A stretch of 64,000 nucleotides of DNA from an uncultured Eubacteriales bacterium (lineage in GTDB: Bacteria > Bacillota > Clostridia > Christensenellales > CAG-138): NCBI GenBank assembly GCA_900542615.1, contig UQOG01000002.1, positions 1-64,000 of the forward strand, written 5' to 3'. Numbering within the stretch: position 1 is the stretch's first letter; every line of letters begins with the position of its first letter. Below are positions 27,190 through 36,702 of this stretch, piece after piece. A program made the position numbers and the translations under genes. Under the pieces are notes generated by a model. That model made no database searches. It was not told the origin of the DNA and saw only the letters and a program-made list of their open reading frames with translations.

Positions 27190-28426
27190 CGGCTATATCC
27201 TGGGGGTATCCCAGCTAAACGAATACGTCAACAACCTGCTGCGCCGGGACGGCCTGTTACAGGGCTTGCAGGTCCGGGGGGAGATCAGCGGCTTTAAGCG
27301 GCATAGCTCCGGCCACCTGTATTTTTCCCTGAAGGACGAGGCCGCCTTGGTTCGGTGCGTCATGTTCCGGCAGTACGCCTTTTCCCTGTCCCCCCTGCCA
27401 AAGGACGGGGAAACGGTCACCGTAACGGGCAGCGTTTCCCTCTATGTGAAGGATGGGCAATATCAGCTGTATGTCACCAGGCTCCAGCGGGAGGGCCAGG
27501 GGAATCTATACGCACGGTTCCTGGCCAGCAAAGCGGCTTTGGAGGCGGAGGGCCTTTTCGATCCGGCCCATAAGAAGCCCATTCCCCGCTTGCCCCGCTG
27601 CGTAGGGGTGGTTACGTCCCCAACCGGGGCGGCCATCCAGGATATTTTCCAGATCACCCGGCGCAGGTTTCCGGGCATGGGCCTTTTACTCTACCCTGTC
27701 AAGGTGCAGGGGGAGGGCGCGGCCGAGCAGATCGCCAAGGCCATCCAATGGATGGACGCCCACAAGGCGGCGGACGTGCTGATCGTGGGCCGGGGCGGCG
27801 GCAGCTTGGAGGACCTGTGGGCCTTCAATGAGGAGTGCGTGGCCCGGGCCATCTATGCGTGCACCATCCCCATCGTGAGCGCGGTGGGCCATGAAACGGA
27901 TGTTTCCATTGCGGATTTTGTGGCGGACCTGCGGGCGCCGACCCCCAGCGCGGCGGCGGAGCTGTGCGTGCCGGAGTACGACAGGCTGATGGGGGATATC
28001 GAAGGGACGGAACAGGCCCTGGGCCGGTTTTGCCGGGAACGGGTGGAGCGGCTACGAAAGGAGCTGGAGGCTTTGGGGCAGTCGGCCGCCTTTACCAGGC
28101 CGGGCCATTGCCTGGCCCTGTTGGAGAAGGAGCTGGCGCAGCAGGCGGACAGGATGCAAAATAGCCTGCGCCATAGCCTCGCCGGGGCCCAGGCCGGATT
28201 GGACGCCTGCAAAGCCAGGCTGGACGAGCTGGATCCTCGCAGGGTGCTGGGCCGGGGCTATGCCATGGTCCAGGTGGCGGGGGGATACGCGGGCAGCATC
28301 CGGGCGTTGCGGCCCGGCATGGAGGCCGGGCTCATCCTGGGGGATGGCCGGGCGGATATTTTGATTGAACAGGTGGAGGAGCAAAAGGCGTATGGCGGCC
28401 GCGAAGAAGAAGGAACTCACGTTTGA
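27176..28426 (+). CDS. xseA: Exodeoxyribonuclease VII large subunit
   Basis: Large subunit of a bidirectional single-strand DNA exonuclease. The 416-residue protein has an N-terminal OB-fold (about 1-100, VRGEISGFKRHSSGHLYFSLKDE), the catalytic core with GVVTSPTGAAIQDI (about 142-155), GRGGGSLEDLWAFNEE (about 203-218) and HETDVSIADFVADLRAPTPSAAAEL (about 241-265), then coiled-coil C-terminal helices. It overlaps folD by 14 bases and xseB by 35 bases. The folD-xseA-xseB-ispA-dxs-tlyA-nadK-argR-recN order is a classic Bacillota cluster. Confidence 0.97.
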   Translation: MEATNGYILGVSQLNEYVNNLLRRDGLLQGLQVRGEISGFKRHSSGHLYFSLKDEAALVRCVMFRQYAFSLSPLPKDGETVTVTGSVSLYVKDGQYQLYVTRLQREGQGNLYARFLASKAALEAEGLFDPAHKKPIPRLPRCVGVVTSPTGAAIQDIFQITRRRFPGMGLLLYPVKVQGEGAAEQIAKAIQWMDAHKAADVLIVGRGGGSLEDLWAFNEECVARAIYACTIPIVSAVGHETDVSIADFVADLRAPTPSAAAELCVPEYDRLMGDIEGTEQALGRFCRERVERLRKELEALGQSAAFTRPGHCLALLEKELAQQADRMQNSLRHSLAGAQAGLDACKARLDELDPRRVLGRGYAMVQVAGGYAGSIRALRPGMEAGLILGDGRADILIEQVEEQKAYGGREEEGTHV

Positions 28427-28616
28427 GCAGGCGAAGGAAAAGCTGGATGCCATTGTGGAAAAGCTGGGGGCGGGGAATTTGTCCCTGGACGAGATGGTAA
28501 AACTATATGAGGAAGGCATGATCCTTACGGATCATTGCCGCAAGCTGTTGGAAGGCTATGAAGGACGGCTGATGCAGGTAAACGCTAGGATGCAGATCGA
28601 GGAGATCCAGGAATGA
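28392..28616 (+). CDS. xseB: Exodeoxyribonuclease VII small subunit
   Basis: A 74-residue helical partner of XseA. It has LTFEQAKEKLDAIVEKLGAGNLSLDEMVKLYEEGM (read across residues 9-43), the full family signature. ATG 28392 lies inside the end of xseA, which is usual; GGAGGAGCAAAAGGCGT lies upstream. The end overlaps the ispA start (ATGA). Confidence 0.95.
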   Translation: MAAAKKKELTFEQAKEKLDAIVEKLGAGNLSLDEMVKLYEEGMILTDHCRKLLEGYEGRLMQVNARMQIEEIQE

Positions 28617-29500
28617 GCTATCGGGAATCCGTGGAAAGATACCGGGCGCTAACGGCCCGCACGTTGGAAGAATATATGAACAATCCCTACATCCCAAAGG
28701 GCTTGCTAACGGCCATGTCCTACAGCCTGTACAATGGCGGCAAGCGGCTGCGGCCCTGCCTGACCCTGGCGGTATGCGAGATGCTGGGCGGGGATGTGGA
28801 GGACGCCCTGCCGGTTGCCTGCGCCCTGGAGATGATCCATACCTATTCCCTGATCCACGACGATTTGCCCGCCATGGACGATGATGATTTCCGCCGGGGC
28901 AAGCCCTCCAATCACAAGGTGTTTGGCGAGGGGATGGCCGTGCTGGCCGGGGACGGGCTGCTGTCCTATGCCTTTGAGGTGATGCTCAGCGCCTTGGCCC
29001 TCCACGGGGATAACCCGGGGTATTTGGAAGCGATCCGGTCCGTGGCGGGGGGCGCAGGGGTATGCGGCATGGTGGCAGGCCAGGCGGTGGATCTGGAATC
29101 CGAAGGGGATGAGACCGCCGGCGCGGACAGGCTGCAATACATCCACGCCAGAAAGACCGGGGCCATCATCAAGGCTGCGGCTTTGGCGGGCGCCCACATC
29201 GCCAATGCGGATGCCCGGCAGCTGCACGCCATCAGCGAGTTTGGGTCCCTGTACGGCCTCCTGTTCCAGATCACGGACGATATCCTGGACGTGGAGGGGG
29301 ACTTTGCGGCTATGGGCAAGACCCTAGGCAAGGATCAGGAATCCCACAAGCTGACCTATGTGAACCTGTACGGCTTAAAGGCGGCCAAGCAGATGGCGGA
29401 GGAGACCGCCCAAAAGGCTAGAAGCGCGGTGGCTTGCTTCGGCTCCGGCGCAAACTATTTGACGGAGCTTGTGGATATTACCCTGGAACGAAAGCATTGA
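28613..29500 (+). CDS. ispA: Farnesyl/geranyl diphosphate synthase
   Basis: A trans-polyprenyl diphosphate synthase condensing IPP and DMAPP to GPP and FPP. The 295-residue protein has GGKRLRPCL (about 42-50), first Asp-rich motif HDDLPAMDDDDFRRGKPSNHK (about 83-103, split here), and second motif DDILDVEGD (about 222-230). Small residues before the first motif agree with a short-chain product, though chain length is inferred. Translationally coupled to xseB; dxs follows. Confidence 0.95.
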   Translation: MSYRESVERYRALTARTLEEYMNNPYIPKGLLTAMSYSLYNGGKRLRPCLTLAVCEMLGGDVEDALPVACALEMIHTYSLIHDDLPAMDDDDFRRGKPSNHKVFGEGMAVLAGDGLLSYAFEVMLSALALHGDNPGYLEAIRSVAGGAGVCGMVAGQAVDLESEGDETAGADRLQYIHARKTGAIIKAAALAGAHIANADARQLHAISEFGSLYGLLFQITDDILDVEGDFAAMGKTLGKDQESHKLTYVNLYGLKAAKQMAEETAQKARSAVACFGSGANYLTELVDITLERKH

Positions 29501-29517
29501 CGGAGGGCTGGATAAAC

Positions 29518-31368
29518 ATGCAGGATACCCCGCTTCTGAACCGGCTGGGCTCCCTGGAGGATTACAAGCGGCTGCCCCAAAAGGATCTGGAGGAGCTGGC
29601 AAGGGAGATCCGTTTGTGCCTGGTGCAGGTCGTATCCCAAAATGGCGGGCATTTGGCCTCCAACCTGGGGGCTGTGGAGCTTACCATGGCGATGGATTGG
29701 GTATTTGACAGCCCAAGGGATAAGCTGCTATTCGACGTGGGGCATCAGGCGTATGTGCATAAGCTGCTCACAGGCCGCTACGGGGAATTTTCGACCCTAC
29801 GGAAGGCCCATGGGTTATCGGGCTTCCCAAAGCGGGAGGAAAGCGTCCACGACGCCTTTAATACCGGCCATGCCAGCACCTCCATCTCCGCCGCCCTGGG
29901 TATGCTGCGGGCCATGCGGCTAAACGGGGATACCACCCATTGCGCGGTGGCTTTGATCGGGGATGGGGCTCTGGGGGGCGGTATGGCGTTTGAAGCACTA
30001 AACGACGGGGGACAAAGCGGCTTGCCCCTGATCGTGTTGCTCAACGACAACGGCATGTCCATCTCGAAAAACGTGGGGGCCATGGCCATGCACCTATGCA
30101 AGGTGCGCACCAGCAAGCGGTATAACGATTTAAAGCGCCGGGTGATCGATTACGTGGAAAAGCTGCCGAGGATCGGCCCGGGCTTATATGGGCGCATATC
30201 CCGGTTCAAGGAGCGGATCAAGTATTTTTTGCTGCCCAACGTGTTGTTTGAGGAGATGGGCTATACCTACCTTGGTCCCATCGACGGGCACGACCTATCG
30301 GCCCTGATTCGGGTGCTGGAAAAGGCCAAGGCACTGCGGCAGCCGGTGGTGATCCATACGGTCACCCAGAAGGGAAAGGGCTACGGCCTAGCTGAATCCA
30401 GCCCGGACAAATTCCACGGCATCGGCGCCTTTGACCCACAGACCGGTTACATCCGGGGCAAGGCGGCCTGCACCAACTCGGACGTGCTGGGCATGACCCT
30501 ATGCGACCTGGCGGAACGGGATAAACGCATTGTGGCCATCACCGCCGCCATGCCGGATGGAACCGGGCTAACGGACTTTGCCCGGCGGTTTCCCCGGCGG
30601 TTTTTCGACGTGGGGATCGCGGAACAGCACGCGGTTACCCTGGCGGCAGGCATGGCTGCGGCGGGCCTGCGGCCGGTGGTGGCCATCTATTCCACCTTTT
30701 TGCAGCGGGCCTATGACCAGCTGCTCCATGACGTGGCCCTGCAGGGGCTGCCGGTGGTCTTTGCGGTGGACCGGGCGGGCCTGGTGGGGGAGGACGGGGA
30801 GACCCATCAGGGGGTCTATGACCTGGCCTATTTGCATACCATTCCCGAATTGGATATTTATGCGCCCTCCAGCCAGGAGGAGCTAGCCGCCCTGCTGCCC
30901 ATGGCCTTGGCGGCGGGCCGGCCGGCAGCGGTGCGCTATCCCCGGGGGGCGCTGATGAACCGGCCGCTGGAAGGGCCGATGGAACGGGGAAAATGGAAGG
31001 TCATTCGCCCCCTCCGGCCCGTGACCCTGGTGGCGGAGGGCCCCATGGTAGAGCGGACGCTGCTGGCGGTAGAAGGCAGGGACGTGGGCGTGGTGGATGC
31101 GTGGTGCATTCGGCCTATGGATGGGGATACCATCGATGAAATCAAAGGCCGTTGCAAGCGGATTCTATGCCTGGAGGACGGGCTGCAAACGGGCGGCCTG
31201 GGCAGCCGGCTTTGCGAAGCCCTGAGCGGCACAGGGATCCAGGTGGCGCGCCTGGGCGTGGGAGAAGCGCCTGTGGCCCAGGGGACGGCAGCCCAGCAAT
31301 ATGCCTGGTGCGGCCTGGATGTGGAGAGCATCCGGCGGCGGCTGGAGAAGATGGAGGAAGGGCGATGA
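29518..31368 (+). CDS. dxs: 1-Deoxy-D-xylulose-5-phosphate synthase
   Basis: Thiamine-diphosphate enzyme that starts the MEP isoprenoid pathway from pyruvate and glyceraldehyde 3-phosphate. The 616-residue protein has DVGHQAYVHKLLTGR, HGLSGFPKREES, the TPP motif GDGALGGGMAFEALND (about 152-167), a pyrimidine domain with GIAEQHAVTLAAGMA (about 365-379) and a transketolase C-terminal domain. ATG 29518 gives the usual N-terminus; GGAGGGCTGGATAAAC lies upstream. Grouped with ispA, and the last MEP enzyme, IspH, is encoded at 55372. Confidence 0.97.
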   Translation: MQDTPLLNRLGSLEDYKRLPQKDLEELAREIRLCLVQVVSQNGGHLASNLGAVELTMAMDWVFDSPRDKLLFDVGHQAYVHKLLTGRYGEFSTLRKAHGLSGFPKREESVHDAFNTGHASTSISAALGMLRAMRLNGDTTHCAVALIGDGALGGGMAFEALNDGGQSGLPLIVLLNDNGMSISKNVGAMAMHLCKVRTSKRYNDLKRRVIDYVEKLPRIGPGLYGRISRFKERIKYFLLPNVLFEEMGYTYLGPIDGHDLSALIRVLEKAKALRQPVVIHTVTQKGKGYGLAESSPDKFHGIGAFDPQTGYIRGKAACTNSDVLGMTLCDLAERDKRIVAITAAMPDGTGLTDFARRFPRRFFDVGIAEQHAVTLAAGMAAAGLRPVVAIYSTFLQRAYDQLLHDVALQGLPVVFAVDRAGLVGEDGETHQGVYDLAYLHTIPELDIYAPSSQEELAALLPMALAAGRPAAVRYPRGALMNRPLEGPMERGKWKVIRPLRPVTLVAEGPMVERTLLAVEGRDVGVVDAWCIRPMDGDTIDEIKGRCKRILCLEDGLQTGGLGSRLCEALSGTGIQVARLGVGEAPVAQGTAAQQYAWCGLDVESIRRRLEKMEEGR

Positions 31369-32204
31369 AGGGAGTCCGGGCGGACGTTCGTTTGGTGGAG
31401 CTGGGCCTTGCGCCCAGCCGGGAAAGGGCCCGGTCCCTGATTATGGCCGGGGTGGTTTTCTCGGACGGGAAGCGGGTGGAGAAGGCGGGGGAGACCCTTG
31501 GACCGGAACAGACGCTTACGGTCAAGGAGGACCCCATCCCCTTCGTCAGCCGGGGCGGGCTGAAGCTCGCCAAGGCCATGAAGGCCTTCGGCCTTTCCCT
31601 GGACGGGGCGATCGCAGCGGACGTGGGGGCTTCCACCGGCGGATTCACGGACTGCATGTTGCAAAACGGCGCGAAAAAGGTTTATGCCATCGACGTGGGC
31701 TACGGCCAGCTGGATTGGCGGCTGCGCAACGATGGGCGGGTGGTGGTCATGGAACGGATGAACGCCCGCAATATGGCCCCGGATTGGTTCGCGGAGCCCC
31801 TGGATTTTGCCGGCATGGACGTGAGCTTCATCTCCATCCGCCTGATCCTGCCGGCCCTGTTTTCCTGCCTACGGCCCGGGGCGCAGGCGGTCACGCTGGT
31901 GAAGCCCCAATTCGAGGCGGGCCGGGATAAGGTGGGGAAAAACGGCGTGGTGCGGGATCCAAAGACCCATCTTTGCGTTTTACAGGATGCGGTGCAGGGG
32001 GCCATGGCTGCGGGCTTTTCCGTATGCCAGGCGGACTTTTCCCCCATTACCGGGCCAAAGGGCAACATCGAGTTTTTGCTTCTGCTGGAAAAGGGCGGGG
32101 ACGCCCCTTTGACAGGGGACGCCTTGGCGCAGCGGCTGCAAGAGGTGGTGGAGCAAAGCCATGGGGAATTGGAAGGAACGGGGGTTTTGGATAAAATCCC
32201 TTGA
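31365..32204 (+). CDS. tlyA: TlyA-family rRNA 2-prime-O-methyltransferase
   Basis: A 279-residue protein with an N-terminal S4 RNA-binding domain (about 4-60, RADVRLVELGLAPSRERARSLI) and an FtsJ-type SAM methyltransferase domain (about 65-245) with the SAM motif ADVGASTGGFTDCML and VSFISI. Homologues methylate cytidines of 16S and 23S rRNA; the hemolysin label is historical. ATG 31365 overlaps the dxs stop. The last codons contain the -35 box of the nadK promoter. Confidence 0.93.
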   Translation: MKGVRADVRLVELGLAPSRERARSLIMAGVVFSDGKRVEKAGETLGPEQTLTVKEDPIPFVSRGGLKLAKAMKAFGLSLDGAIAADVGASTGGFTDCMLQNGAKKVYAIDVGYGQLDWRLRNDGRVVVMERMNARNMAPDWFAEPLDFAGMDVSFISIRLILPALFSCLRPGAQAVTLVKPQFEAGRDKVGKNGVVRDPKTHLCVLQDAVQGAMAAGFSVCQADFSPITGPKGNIEFLLLLEKGGDAPLTGDALAQRLQEVVEQSHGELEGTGVLDKIP

Positions 32205-32229
32205 AAAAACGCATAAATACGCATATAAT
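32201..32229 (+). promoter_or_regulatory. Internal sigma-A promoter for nadK (argR, recN)
   Basis: TTGAAA (32201-32206), a 17-base spacer and a perfect TATAAT (32224-32229) overlap the tlyA stop. An in-frame TTG at 32201 that would lengthen NadK is part of this -35 box, which argues for a downstream nadK start. Confidence 0.7.
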
Positions 32230-32257
32230 GAATAAACAAAGATCGTTGGGTAGTCAT

Positions 32258-33073
32258 ATGCATAGTTTGGGCATTTTTGCCAATCCGAATAACCCCAGCG
32301 CACTGGACGCAGTGCAAAATATTTTGCAAGCGGCAGAGCAGCTTTCCATGGCCTGCGCCCTGGACGACGCCCTGCGCAGCCTGCCCCAGTTTCAACGGGC
32401 CCCGGCCTTTTCCGCGGCCCGGCCCGAGGTGATCCTGGCCCTGGGGGGGGACGGTACCATTCTGCGGGCGGCTGCCCTGGCCGTACCTTTGGACGTGCCG
32501 GTCTTAGGCGTCAACTATGGCCGGGTGGGGTTTATGAGCGCCATCAGCCATCAGGAGATTCCGGCAGCCCTGGAAAAGCTGCAAAAGGGGCAATACGCGG
32601 TAGATGAGCGGATGCTGCTGTCCTGCTCGGTCAACGGTGAAGCGCCCCAGGATTGCATCAACGAGGCCCTGCTTTATAAGCAGCGGTTTTCCGGGGTGGC
32701 GGATATCCATGTGGCCATCGGCGGGCTGGACGCCGGCAGCGTATTTTGCGACGGCATTATCGTCAGCACGCCCAATGGTTCCACCGGCTATTCCATTTCC
32801 GCGGGGGGGCCGGTGGTGGCTCAGGGATTGGACGTGGCCATCATTACGCCCATATGCCCCCATACCCTTAGCTTCCGTCCCATTGTGGCGGATCCCGGCG
32901 AACCGCTGCGGCTGCGCATGGGCAGCGACGGATATCTGGCTTTGGACGGCATCTATACCCGGGATATCAACCAGCGGGACGAGATCACCATCCGTAAAAG
33001 CCCAAGGACGGTGAAATTCATCCAATTCCAGCAGCGGAACATTTACCAGCTCATCCATACCAAGCTGACCTAG
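32258..33073 (+). CDS. nadK: NAD kinase
   Basis: Phosphorylates NAD+ to NADP+. The 271-residue protein has GGDGTILRAA (about 60-69), the family pattern NEALLYK (position of the usual NEAVI), and TPNGSTGYSISAGGP (about 169-183). ATG 32258 gives MHSLGIFANPNN, the normal opening of the family; longer readings from 32201 or 32228 run back through the promoter and lack ribosome-binding sites. The site for 32258 is itself weak. Confidence 0.93.
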   Translation: MHSLGIFANPNNPSALDAVQNILQAAEQLSMACALDDALRSLPQFQRAPAFSAARPEVILALGGDGTILRAAALAVPLDVPVLGVNYGRVGFMSAISHQEIPAALEKLQKGQYAVDERMLLSCSVNGEAPQDCINEALLYKQRFSGVADIHVAIGGLDAGSVFCDGIIVSTPNGSTGYSISAGGPVVAQGLDVAIITPICPHTLSFRPIVADPGEPLRLRMGSDGYLALDGIYTRDINQRDEITIRKSPRTVKFIQFQQRNIYQLIHTKLT

Positions 33074-33117
33074 CATCCGCACGTTCACCAAATACCAAGT
33101 GGGGGAGGTTTATTCAC

Positions 33118-33570
33118 GTGAAGTCTGCGCGCCATGCCATCATTCTGGACATCATTGAGCATTACGACATCGATACCCAAGAGGAGCTTGCCGCCCGCCT
33201 GCGGGAACAGGGGGTGAAGGTGACCCAGGCCACCGTGTCCCGGGATATCAAGGAGCTGCGCCTGATCAAGGTGCTCTCCGATGATGGAAATTATAAATAC
33301 GCTACCGTGGATAAGGCTGAGGCGGGGTTGAAGGATCGATTCATCAGCATTTTTGCCCATTCGGTGTTGTCCATGACCGCCACCGGGCATCTGGTGATCG
33401 TAAAGACCATCTCCGGTACGGCCGGCGCGGCCACAGAGGCCATCGATTCCCTGCGTTGGGATGAGATCGCCGGCACCATCGCCGGGGATAATACGATCTT
33501 TATCGCGGTGAAGGAGGGGGCGGACGCCAATGAGATGATCCGCCGGTTCCAAACCCTATTGAAGGTATAG
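33118..33570 (+). CDS. argR: Arginine repressor ArgR/AhrC
   Basis: A 150-residue arginine-responsive regulator; hexamers bind ARG boxes. It has an N-terminal winged helix (about 1-70, VTQATVSRDIKELRLIKV) and a C-terminal arginine-binding domain with GTIAGDNTIFI (about 121-131). Start is GTG 33118 with GGGGGAGGT upstream. The nadK-argR-recN order is conserved; no arginine genes lie in the window, so regulation is in trans. Confidence 0.96.
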   Translation: MKSARHAIILDIIEHYDIDTQEELAARLREQGVKVTQATVSRDIKELRLIKVLSDDGNYKYATVDKAEAGLKDRFISIFAHSVLSMTATGHLVIVKTISGTAGAATEAIDSLRWDEIAGTIAGDNTIFIAVKEGADANEMIRRFQTLLKV

Positions 33571-33576
33571 AGGCAT

Positions 33577-35280
33577 ATGCTGCAACGGCTTTTCGTAAAA
33601 AACGTAGCCCTGATCGAGGAACTGGACGTGGATTTTACCGCGGGCTTCAACGTGCTTACAGGTGAGACCGGCGCGGGAAAATCCATCGTGATCGACGCGG
33701 TGAACCTGGTGCTGGGGGAGCGGGCCAGCCGGGAGCTGATCAAGCATGGGGCGGACAAGGCGCGGGTGGAAGCCATATTCGATATCAAGGGCCGGGACGG
33801 CCTTTTATCCGCTTTGGAGGATATGGGCCTTCCTTGCGAGGCGCCGGGAGAATTGCTGCTCTCCCGGGAGATGTCCATGGCGGGTAAAAACGTGTGCAGG
33901 GTGAACGGCGCCTTGGTGAACCTGGCCACCCTTAAGGAGATCACCGACCAGCTGGTGGACGTCCACGGCCAGCACGCTCATCAGTCCCTGCTCTCTAAAA
34001 ACCGGCATATGGAATATCTGGATTCCTTCGCCCAGGAGGAGATCCGGCCCTGGAAGGAAGGGGTGGCGGCAGCAGCCCAGCGATATAAGCAGATCCAAGG
34101 GGAGCTGCTGGAGGGCTTTGGCTCTGAGGAGGAGCGGGCCAGGGAAATGGACATGCTGCGCTATCAGATTCAGGAGATCGAGAAGGCAGGTCTATATGCG
34201 GGGGAGGAAGAAGCCCTGTTGGCGGAGCGTAAGGTGCTGCAAAACGCCGCCCGGATCATGGAAGCCTTGGAGCAGGGCGGCGAAGCCCTGAGCGGCGAAG
34301 GGGATACGGCGGTAGCCCTGGTCAACGCCGCATGGCGGCAGATCCAGGGGATCGGGGAGCTTTCGGCGGAATATGGAGCGTTGGCCCAGCGGCTGGAGGA
34401 GGCGTATTATGCCCTGGAGGATATCAGCTACAGCCTGCGGGACCTGCAAGCCGGTTTTGAATACGACCCCCAGCGGGCAGAGCAGATCGAGGAGCGGCTG
34501 GCGCTGTACCATAACCTGAAGCGGAAATACGGCGAGGACTATGAAGCGATCATGGGTTACCTGGCAGCCAGCGCAGAGCGGTTGGAGAAGCTGGAAGGCT
34601 CGGAAGAGCGCCGGGCAAACCTGGAGCGGGAGCTTCAGCAGGCGGAGGAGGCATATAGGCAGCAGGCGGACGGGTTGACCCAGGCCCGCAGGGCGGCGGC
34701 AGCCGCCTTGGAAGCGGGCATGGTACAGGAGCTCAAGGAGCTGGGATTTGCCCATGGGGACTTTGCCGTGGCATTCCATCCGGTGGAGGGCATTTCCGCC
34801 CTTGGGGCGGAGCGGGCGGAATTCCTGCTCAGCGCCAACGCGGGAGAGCCGCTCAAGCCCCTGGAAAAGGTGGCCTCCGGCGGCGAAATCAGCCGGATCA
34901 TGCTGGCCATGAAGGCCATGTTCGCCAAAGGCGATGCCATTGGGACCCTGATTTTCGATGAGATCGACACGGGGATCAGCGGCAGGATCGCCAGCGTGGT
35001 GGGGGAGAAGATGGTGCGCATCGCCCAGGACCATCAGGTGCTGTGCGTCACACATCTGCCGCAGATCGCCGCCATGGCGGACGCCCATTACCTGGTGGAA
35101 AAATCCGAAGACGCAGGCCATGCCCGCACGTCCTTGCGGCTTCTCACCCAGCAGGAACGCTATGCCCAGGTGGCGGCCATGATGAGCGGGACCGGACAAA
35201 GCGCCACGGCATTGGAGCACGCCAGGGAGCTGGTGGATGGCTGCGCAGCCGCTAAAGCGGGCGGCCGAAAGGGCGCATAG
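33577..35280 (+). CDS. recN: DNA repair protein RecN
   Basis: A 567-residue SMC-like ATPase acting early in double-strand-break repair. It has Walker A GETGAGKSIVIDAVNL (about 28-43), two coiled-coil arms (about 150-370), the ABC signature region ASGGEISRIMLAMK (about 434-447) and Walker B LIFDEIDTGISG (about 460-471). Full length. It starts six bases after the argR stop. Confidence 0.96.
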   Translation: MLQRLFVKNVALIEELDVDFTAGFNVLTGETGAGKSIVIDAVNLVLGERASRELIKHGADKARVEAIFDIKGRDGLLSALEDMGLPCEAPGELLLSREMSMAGKNVCRVNGALVNLATLKEITDQLVDVHGQHAHQSLLSKNRHMEYLDSFAQEEIRPWKEGVAAAAQRYKQIQGELLEGFGSEEERAREMDMLRYQIQEIEKAGLYAGEEEALLAERKVLQNAARIMEALEQGGEALSGEGDTAVALVNAAWRQIQGIGELSAEYGALAQRLEEAYYALEDISYSLRDLQAGFEYDPQRAEQIEERLALYHNLKRKYGEDYEAIMGYLAASAERLEKLEGSEERRANLERELQQAEEAYRQQADGLTQARRAAAAALEAGMVQELKELGFAHGDFAVAFHPVEGISALGAERAEFLLSANAGEPLKPLEKVASGGEISRIMLAMKAMFAKGDAIGTLIFDEIDTGISGRIASVVGEKMVRIAQDHQVLCVTHLPQIAAMADAHYLVEKSEDAGHARTSLRLLTQQERYAQVAAMMSGTGQSATALEHARELVDGCAAAKAGGRKGA

Positions 35281-35338
35281 CTGCAAAAAGGAAAGAATAT
35301 ATTCCCACCGTATAGCCGAGACGGATGCCGAGGAAACT

Positions 35339-35386
35339 AACACTGCGGATGAAGGGGCGAAGCCCTGGAACCCCAGTGTTTTTTTT
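35339..35386 (+). terminator. Terminator with a structured apical loop between recN and spoIVB
   Basis: AACACTG (35339-35345) pairs with CAGTGTT (35374-35380) and is followed by an eight-T run. The 28-base loop can itself fold (GGGGCGAAGCCC and CCCTGGAACCCC-type pairings), so this may be a branched terminator or the expression platform of a small leader RNA upstream of spoIVB. The bases 35300-35338 before it (GCCGAGACGG, GCCGAGGAAA) could belong to such a leader. No known riboswitch class is recognised. Confidence 0.65.
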
Positions 35387-35400
35387 CGAGGTGACGTGCC

Positions 35401-36657
35401 ATGAACAGAGGCAGGGGGAGCGCCGTTGTGCGCGGAATTGGTCTGCTGGTCTGCTTGCTGCTGATCAGCTTTAACTATGGGGAGCCGGCGCGGCTCGTCC
35501 GGGAGCTGCCGAGCCAGGCCTACATCGGATCGGACAGCGAAAGCCAGCTGGCTGGCATTGGCGCGCCCTTTTCCCTTCGGTATGGGCAAAACCAGCAGGC
35601 CGTATCCCAGGATCTATCCCAGACCCTTTCCCAGGACGCGGCTGCCGGGTATTCGGTGCAGGTGGACCTATTCGGCCTGATCCCCCTGAAAAAGATCAGC
35701 TTTTATACCCGGGATTCCATCTGGGTGATGCCGGGCGGCTATTCGGTAGGCGTCACCCTGTATACCAAGGGAGCGTTGGTGGTGGGGCTGGGGGAATTTG
35801 AGACCCTGGATGGAACCGCCGTATGCCCGGCCCAGGCGGCGGGGATCCGGGTGGGGGACGTGATCCTGGGGGTAAACGGCACGGAGGTAAAGGATGCGGC
35901 CCATTTGACGGCCTTGTGCAACGAAACCCAAGGGGCGGTAGACCTGCGCCTTGCAAGGGGCGAGGAGACCTTGGAGGTGACCATCCAGCCGGCGGCAGAC
36001 CGGCAGGATGGGATCTATAAAATGGGCATGTGGGTGCGGGACAGTACGGCGGGCATCGGGACCTTATCCTTTTACGCCATGGATACCCTGCGTTACGGCG
36101 CATTGGGGCATCCCATCACGGATGTGGATACGGGGTCGTTGCTGTCTGTGAAGACCGGGGAGATCGTGCAATCCAATGTGGTGGGCATCGCCCAGGGAAG
36201 CAGCGGCCTCCCGGGGGAGATCCAGGGCGCCTTCAGCACCGTCAGCCAGCGGTTGGGCACGCTGGAAACCAACAGCAATATCGGCATATATGGGCAGCTT
36301 TATTCTCCACTGGAAAACCCGCTGTATCCGGAGGGGGTATTGCTTGCTTATCCGGAGGAGATTCATACGGGCGCCGCACAGCTATTGACTACGGTGGATG
36401 AAAACGGGGTACAGGCCTATGATTGCCAAATCATAAAAACCTACCCGCAGACCAGCGCCGCCGCCAAGGGGATGGTCGTCCAGATCACCGACCCAAGGCT
36501 CATCGAAAAGACGGGCGGGATCGTGCAAGGCATGAGCGGCAGCCCCATTGTGCAGGATGGGAAGCTGGCAGGCGCCGTAACCCACGTATTTGTCAACGAT
36601 CCCCTTCGGGGATATTGCATTTACGCCCTCTGGATGTACCAACAAACCCTGAATTAG
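35401..36657 (+). CDS. spoIVB: SpoIVB sporulation signalling peptidase
   Basis: Forespore-made S55 serine protease that crosses the intermembrane space and triggers pro-sigma-K processing. The 418-residue protein has an N-terminal membrane anchor (about 10-26), a PDZ domain (about 130-200) and the catalytic domain with His237 (GALGHPITD), Asp364 (QITDPRL) and Ser379 (QGMSGSPIV). This matches the His-Asp-Ser set of Bacillus subtilis closely in position. GAGGTGACG precedes the ATG. It stands directly upstream of spo0A, the universal order. Confidence 0.95.
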   Translation: MNRGRGSAVVRGIGLLVCLLLISFNYGEPARLVRELPSQAYIGSDSESQLAGIGAPFSLRYGQNQQAVSQDLSQTLSQDAAAGYSVQVDLFGLIPLKKISFYTRDSIWVMPGGYSVGVTLYTKGALVVGLGEFETLDGTAVCPAQAAGIRVGDVILGVNGTEVKDAAHLTALCNETQGAVDLRLARGEETLEVTIQPAADRQDGIYKMGMWVRDSTAGIGTLSFYAMDTLRYGALGHPITDVDTGSLLSVKTGEIVQSNVVGIAQGSSGLPGEIQGAFSTVSQRLGTLETNSNIGIYGQLYSPLENPLYPEGVLLAYPEEIHTGAAQLLTTVDENGVQAYDCQIIKTYPQTSAAAKGMVVQITDPRLIEKTGGIVQGMSGSPIVQDGKLAGAVTHVFVNDPLRGYCIYALWMYQQTLN

Positions 36658-36702
36658 TATAATAAATTATACAAAAAATAACATACATATATTCTAGATA
36701 GC

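Noticed and set aside
32201..32257. Longer NadK starting at TTG 32201
   Set aside because: The TTG is the first part of a good -35 box and the added residues are not part of NadK; the ATG at 32258 gives the family start.
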